From Molanna angustata (Eukaryota > Arthropoda > Insecta > Trichoptera > Molannidae), in assembly GCA_963576475.1 (NCBI GenBank), contig OY754975.1:22756707-22820706 (forward strand): DNA of 64,000 nt. Direction: 5' to 3'. This document shows, in pieces, positions 59,961 to 64,000 of this stretch (position 1 is its first letter; every line of letters starts with the position of its first letter). The notes under the pieces were generated by a model that was given only the letters and a program-made list of their open reading frames with translations, made no database searches and was not told where the DNA came from. A program made the position numbers and the translations under genes.

Positions 59961-60660
59961 GCGGTTATTTTATGCAAAGATTTCAAGACGTATATTAAAT
60001 TCCAACAGTGATACTTTTCGATTCCTTAGATGTTTCGATGCGCAATATTACATATTTGTCGATTGTTCGCAGGGGCGAATTCACTGTTAATTTATATGGT
60101 AGAGTTGCGCCAACATTAATGAAATCTTGGGCGCCAAATATAAGGGAAAAACTCAAAAGAATAACAAAATAATATTAAATGAAATATTCATTAATTTAAA
60201 AAAAAATTATGATTAATATTTAATTACCAATCAAAATTTCAACAATGCATAAATGTCTCAGGTCTTGAATCAAGTCAATTTCGCGGTTTATTAATAATGT
60301 GTATGTAGGATCACATATAATTTCCACAAATACATACTTTCAATATTATCAATTACCGTAACACACAATTGTTACATTATACGAAGCGTAAAATTAAGAA
60401 ATTTTGTTAATAACTGTATTATTTACTGTACTGTTTTTATAAGAATTTTGAATAAATAAATATATAAACCATTAAAAGAATTGGGACGGTTTACATTTTG
60501 TAGAATTTTATAATAAATTATGGGTCACTTAGAATACAAATAATTTCTACTGAATTGGACTAATTCAATATGGCCTTTAAAGCCAAAAATGTCGTCGGTG
60601 AATGAATCAAAATACTTAAAGAATTAATATGTCTTCATATTTACCCATGATCATAAGAGG
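59961..60660. other. Unannotated AT-rich stretch
   Basis: No supported feature. Confidence 0.4.
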
Positions 60661-60850
60661 ATTCGCAGACACCACACTCCACCCCATTGGAAACGTTATA
60701 GAACCTTAGTCCGGTTTATCTCCGAGAATTTTGGACAACACAAGGACTTTTTATTTCATACCACTACCCCTAAGAGTACCTACAACACCTACCGAGGGGA
60801 CCCGCCAACCAAACGTGGATTGGCCGGGGCCCCCCCCTCCCCTAAGTACC
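60661..60850 (-). repeat. GC-rich interspersed repeat, family G copy 2
   Basis: The reverse strand gives GGTTCTATAACGTTTCCAAT, TTAGGGGTAGTGGTATGAAA and GGGGCCCCGGCCAATCC, matching 16271-16900 in pieces. GC-rich relative to both flanks. Confidence 0.5.
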
Positions 60851-61236
60851 CATGATCATTTTAAAGATGTTTTTTTAACCCTTTCGTGGGCGGTGGGAAG
60901 ATGTATTCCCAGATAAGGAAATGGCACAAAAAAGTCATTGGGAAGCGGTATTACCACTTAAAATATTCTTATGCCATATGTTGACATATTCTGGAATCTT
61001 TTTCAAATCAAATATTTAACAACTACTGTAAGTTTTCGACAGTACATCGTCCGGAGTGGACATATTCGAAATTATTTGTGTCAGATTTTCGAAAATTCAG
61101 AGTAGTTTCCCAAAAAATTGTTTTATTTAGCGTTCAGGACTTTCTAAGCTATATACTTACTATTAAATTTCTATCACGGTATGTATTCATGTTTACTTTA
61201 ATAAATAAATATCTGAATAAATATTTTTTTTTAATA
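60851..61236. other. Unannotated stretch
   Basis: Nothing recognised. Confidence 0.35.
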
Positions 61237-61527
61237 TTTTTTACCCATAATAAACATATATCTAAAGTAATAAAGCAATCAATATGTTGGTGTATGTGTG
61301 TGTGTGTGTGTGTGTTTGTCTCACGCCTTTTGAAAAACCAAGAGCATCTAAAAATCTAATTTATGTGCAAACGTGTACCAGTATACCTGATGCAGTGTCA
61401 CGTTAAATAATCTATCCATTATTAAATATTCTATCCATTTTGTTTATTTAATGTTAATTGTGTATTTTCTGTATTTTTTACCCATAAAAAACATATATCT
61501 AAAGTAATAAAGCAATCAAAATGTTAG

Positions 61528-61581
<54 letters not shown>

Positions 61582-61692
61582 TGTGTGTGTGTGTGTGTGT
61601 TTGTCTCACGCCTTCTGAAAAACCAAGAGCATCTAAAAATCTAATTTATGTGCGAACGTGTACCTGTATAGCTGATGCAGTGTCACGCTAAA
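61237..61692 (+). repeat. Tandem duplication around (GT)n arrays
   Basis: About 170-215 bp occurs twice (61237-61407 and 61477-61692). Each starts TTTACCCATAA, has AAAGTAATAAAGCAATCAA, then (GT)n, TTTGTCTCACGCCTT, CCAAGAGCATCTAAAAATC and GATGCAGTGTCACG. The (GT)n part is short in the first copy and about 75 bp in the second. No gene. Confidence 0.85.
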
Positions 61693-62504
61693 AATAATGC
61701 GATAAAAATGCTGAATTTTAAAAATATTTAAATAATTATTTTTTTCATACAAAATTTTCCAAGTCATATCTGTCAAAAAAGTGTACATTTTGCACGCAAA
61801 TATCTGTTAGTTTAAAAGTTAGAAGTAGGTATTTACACAAAAAAAATATATTTTGAAGTATAACTTAGCGTTTAAGTGAAAAACATGGTGAATATTTGGT
61901 ATAATTATAATGTTTAACTTATTTTTAAAGTAAGCCTTTTGTACATAAACGCCGCCATTTTAATATCTTTTCATACAATATTTCATTTTCCCACCGAATG
62001 AATATGTTCTTGAAAATAATAAACCTTTGAAATAAATGTAATTATGAAATAATAAAATGAAACACAAGACATTACGGCAAGTTTTAAGACATATATTGTA
62101 AAAATGTGTTATTTATTAGTAAAGATATAGGCATAATAAAATTGCATAATTTGTAAATAATATTTGATTTTTCTGACAATTTTCATTTTTATGGCATCGA
62201 ACAAACCAATGTAGGTACCTACATATTCAAAAAATGTATCCGAACCATTCGATATTACTTACGTGTTCGAATCGTTTCCATGGCTACAGAAAGAATGTGA
62301 TATTCAAATAAAATTTGTTAGGAATCGAATTTATTTAGAAGGTTGTTGTAGGTAGGTACCTACCTAATACTATTTACTTACAAATCAACAATAATATACC
62401 TATACTGATTTCCTATAGGAAAATTATTTTATTTATTTATTTATCAACCGTTTGTCCGATTATAATGAAACTTTGGTGAATTGTCGAGCGTATGCCCAGG
62501 ATGG
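61693..62504. other. Unannotated AT-rich stretch
   Basis: No gene recognised. Near 62430-62490 an (ATTT)n run precedes GTTTGTCCGATTATAATGAA, a phrase common in insect interspersed repeats. Confidence 0.35.
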
Positions 62505-63119
62505 TTTTTGGATTTAAACTTTTTTCTTATTCTTCTTCTTCTTCGTGTATTTGGTCGTTTTACCTATGAAGGGGGAGTATCCTGGGAAAAGAAGGTCCGA
62601 CTGTCCCTCCATCTCTTCACAGGTCTTCCAGGACGGGTTCTGCATATAAACTTTTTTCTTCTTTTTCTTCAACGTGCACTTGGTCATCTTACCTATGAAG
62701 ATGAACTATCCTGGGAGATGAAGGTCCAATTTTCCTTCCATCTCTTCGCAGGTTTCTGGATTTAAACTTTTTTCTTCTTCTTCTTCATCGTCTATTTGGT
62801 CATTTTACCTTTGAAGGTGGACTAACCTGGGAGAAGAATGTCCAATTTTCCTTCCATCTCTTCGCAGGTATCTGGATTTAAACTTATTTCTTCTTCTTCT
62901 TCTTCATCGTGTATTTTTGGTCATTTTACCTATGAAGTTGGAGAATCCTGGGAGAAGAAGGTCCAACTGTCCTTCCATCTCTTCGCAGGTATCTGGGTTT
63001 AAACTTTTTTCTTCTTCTTCGTGTATTTAGTCATTTTACCTATTAAGTAGAGCATCCTGGGAAAAGAAGGTTCTTTCATCTCTTCGCGGTTCTTCCAGGA
63101 TGGTTTCTGGATTTAAACT
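62505..63119 (-). repeat. Satellite of LINE 3' ends, five units of 114-132 bp
   Basis: GGATTTAAACTTTTTT-type boundaries end at 62520, 62652, 62767, 62884, 63005 and 63119. Read on the - strand, the best unit encodes PGRPVKRWRDSRTFFSQDTP and S before a stop, then a short 3' UTR (AAAATGACCAAATACACG) and a (GAA)n tail. That is the last 20 or so codons and 3' end of the RTE-like LINE found at 36367 and 44018. Units differ by substitutions and by GAA copy number. Confidence 0.8.
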
Positions 63120-63127
63120 TTTCTTAA

Positions 63128-63298
63128 CCGACTGATGGGACGGGATGTAATGAAGGGAAGGGAGGCACTAAAGGGCCTGAAGGGACGGGAGGTATAAAAC
63201 TGCCTGAAGGGACGGAAGGTACTGAAGGGCCTGATGGGAAGGGACGTAATGAGGGATTAAAGGGACGGGTGGTACTGAAGGGCCTGAAGCGGCGGGTC
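63128..63298 (+). repeat. Purine-rich minisatellite, about 27-bp unit
   Basis: Degenerate units based on GGTACTGAAGGGCCTGAAGG and GACGGGA repeat six to seven times. Strong strand asymmetry (G and A on the + strand). Directly follows the LINE-derived satellite. Confidence 0.8.
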
Positions 63299-63299
63299 C

Positions 63300-63790
63300 T
63301 GGAGTCTAATTCTTTTTCTTCTTAATTTTATGTAGACCTTTAGGGCAGTTTTTATACAAACTATTTCCTATTGTCTAATTCATCTTCTTCTTCTTTTATG
63401 TATACATTTGGGTCATTTTTTTATAAAAATTATTTCCTTTAGTCTAATTATTATTCTTCTTCATTTAAGTACGTAGACTTTTGGGAGAGTTTTAATACAA
63501 ACTATTTCCAATAGTCTTATTCAGTTTCTTTTATGTAGACCTTTTGGTCAGTATTTATACAAACTATTTCCAATAGTCTAAATATTCTTCTTCTTCTTTT
63601 TTGTAGACCTTTGGGTGAGCTTTTATACAATCTATTTCCAATAGTCTAATTCTTCTATTAGGTATATGTATTTTTACTTATTTTATGTAGACCATTGGAA
63701 TAGTTTTTTATACAAACTATTTCTTATAGTCTTATACTTATTTTTCTCTTTTTTATTTAGTCTTTTGGGTTAGTTTTAAGTCTAATAGTC
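63300..63790 (+). repeat. Tandem repeat, about 70-bp unit, 6-7 units
   Basis: Units carry CTTCTTCTTTTATGTAGACC, TTTGGGTCAG, and TTATACAAACTATTTCCAAT with AGTCTAATT. The ACTATTTCC core recurs near 63362, 63431, 63503, 63565, 63633 and 63719. Third array in a row. No link to a LINE is evident apart from the (CTT)n stretch, which the first array also has. Confidence 0.8.
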
Positions 63791-63972
63791 TATTGTGCAG
63801 AAATATTATTAACAATATGCACACTTGATGAAAATACATATGAAATGAATGGGATATGGGATGTGACGATATAACCTGCACTAGAATCTTTTCAATACTT
63901 TTGTTTAATTAAATTTAAACCATTTATATCATCCTATTTTGAATAATTTTCAACACCTAATATTTAAAGAAT

Positions 63973-64000
63973 GGGGGTTGTGGCCATTACTGAACTCTTC
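63973..64000 (+). mobile_element. Start of a family C or E copy, cut by the window end
   Basis: GGGGGTTGTGGCCATTACTG and AACTCTTC match the first bases of family C (GTGGGTTGTGGCCAACG, then AACTCCTC). Only 28 bases are visible. Confidence 0.5.

Overview
This is an AT-rich eukaryotic nuclear window, almost certainly from an insect. It has no bacterial features. It is dominated by broken non-LTR retrotransposons, tRNA-derived SINEs, short inverted-repeat DNA transposons and long simple repeats. The many GTAGGTACCTAC-type motifs, and a LINE 3' end carrying an ATTGCC/GGCAAT hairpin, remind me of Lepidoptera. That placement is an inference and not secure.

I can defend only one intact protein gene: an intronless 407-codon alpha-(1,3)-fucosyltransferase-like gene (GT10 family) at 31108-32331 on the + strand. 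It is a type II Golgi membrane enzyme by its architecture, and three short upstream ORFs precede it. A second, GC-richer open stretch at 50720-51096 (- strand) looks protein-like and has one membrane segment, but I cannot name it and it contains an in-frame stop.

Layout. 1-6 kb: mostly featureless, with one LINE relic. 6-8 kb: a palindromic MITE, then a long (TA)n locus built around a perfect 65-bp inverted repeat. 8-16 kb: repeat family B, RTE-type LINE ends, two tandem arrays and a Mutator-like MITE. 16-30 kb: families C and D, LINE ends, and a family-B copy (25.7-27.3 kb) carrying several nested insertions. 30-33 kb: the fucosyltransferase gene. 33-40 kb: family C, two head-to-tail copies of a terminal-inverted-repeat element (H), and a 662-bp TTAA-flanked foldback. 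41-46 kb: two SINE families, a 31-bp minisatellite, an RTE-type LINE end and a second (TA)n locus. 46-53 kb: the least repetitive part, with a possible regulatory block, a PIF/Harbinger-like element and two adjacent palindromes. 53-60 kb: a cluster of LINE relics, the largest with 290 codons of reverse transcriptase. 60-64 kb: tandem duplications, ending in three abutting satellite arrays, the first of which is built from copies of a LINE 3' end.

There are no cooperating host genes here. The biology visible is mainly that of mobile elements: nested insertions with target-site duplications, a SINE family that shares its 3' hairpin with a LINE, and a satellite derived from a LINE tail. Repeat families were grouped by reading shared sequence by eye, so boundaries are approximate unless a duplication is stated.
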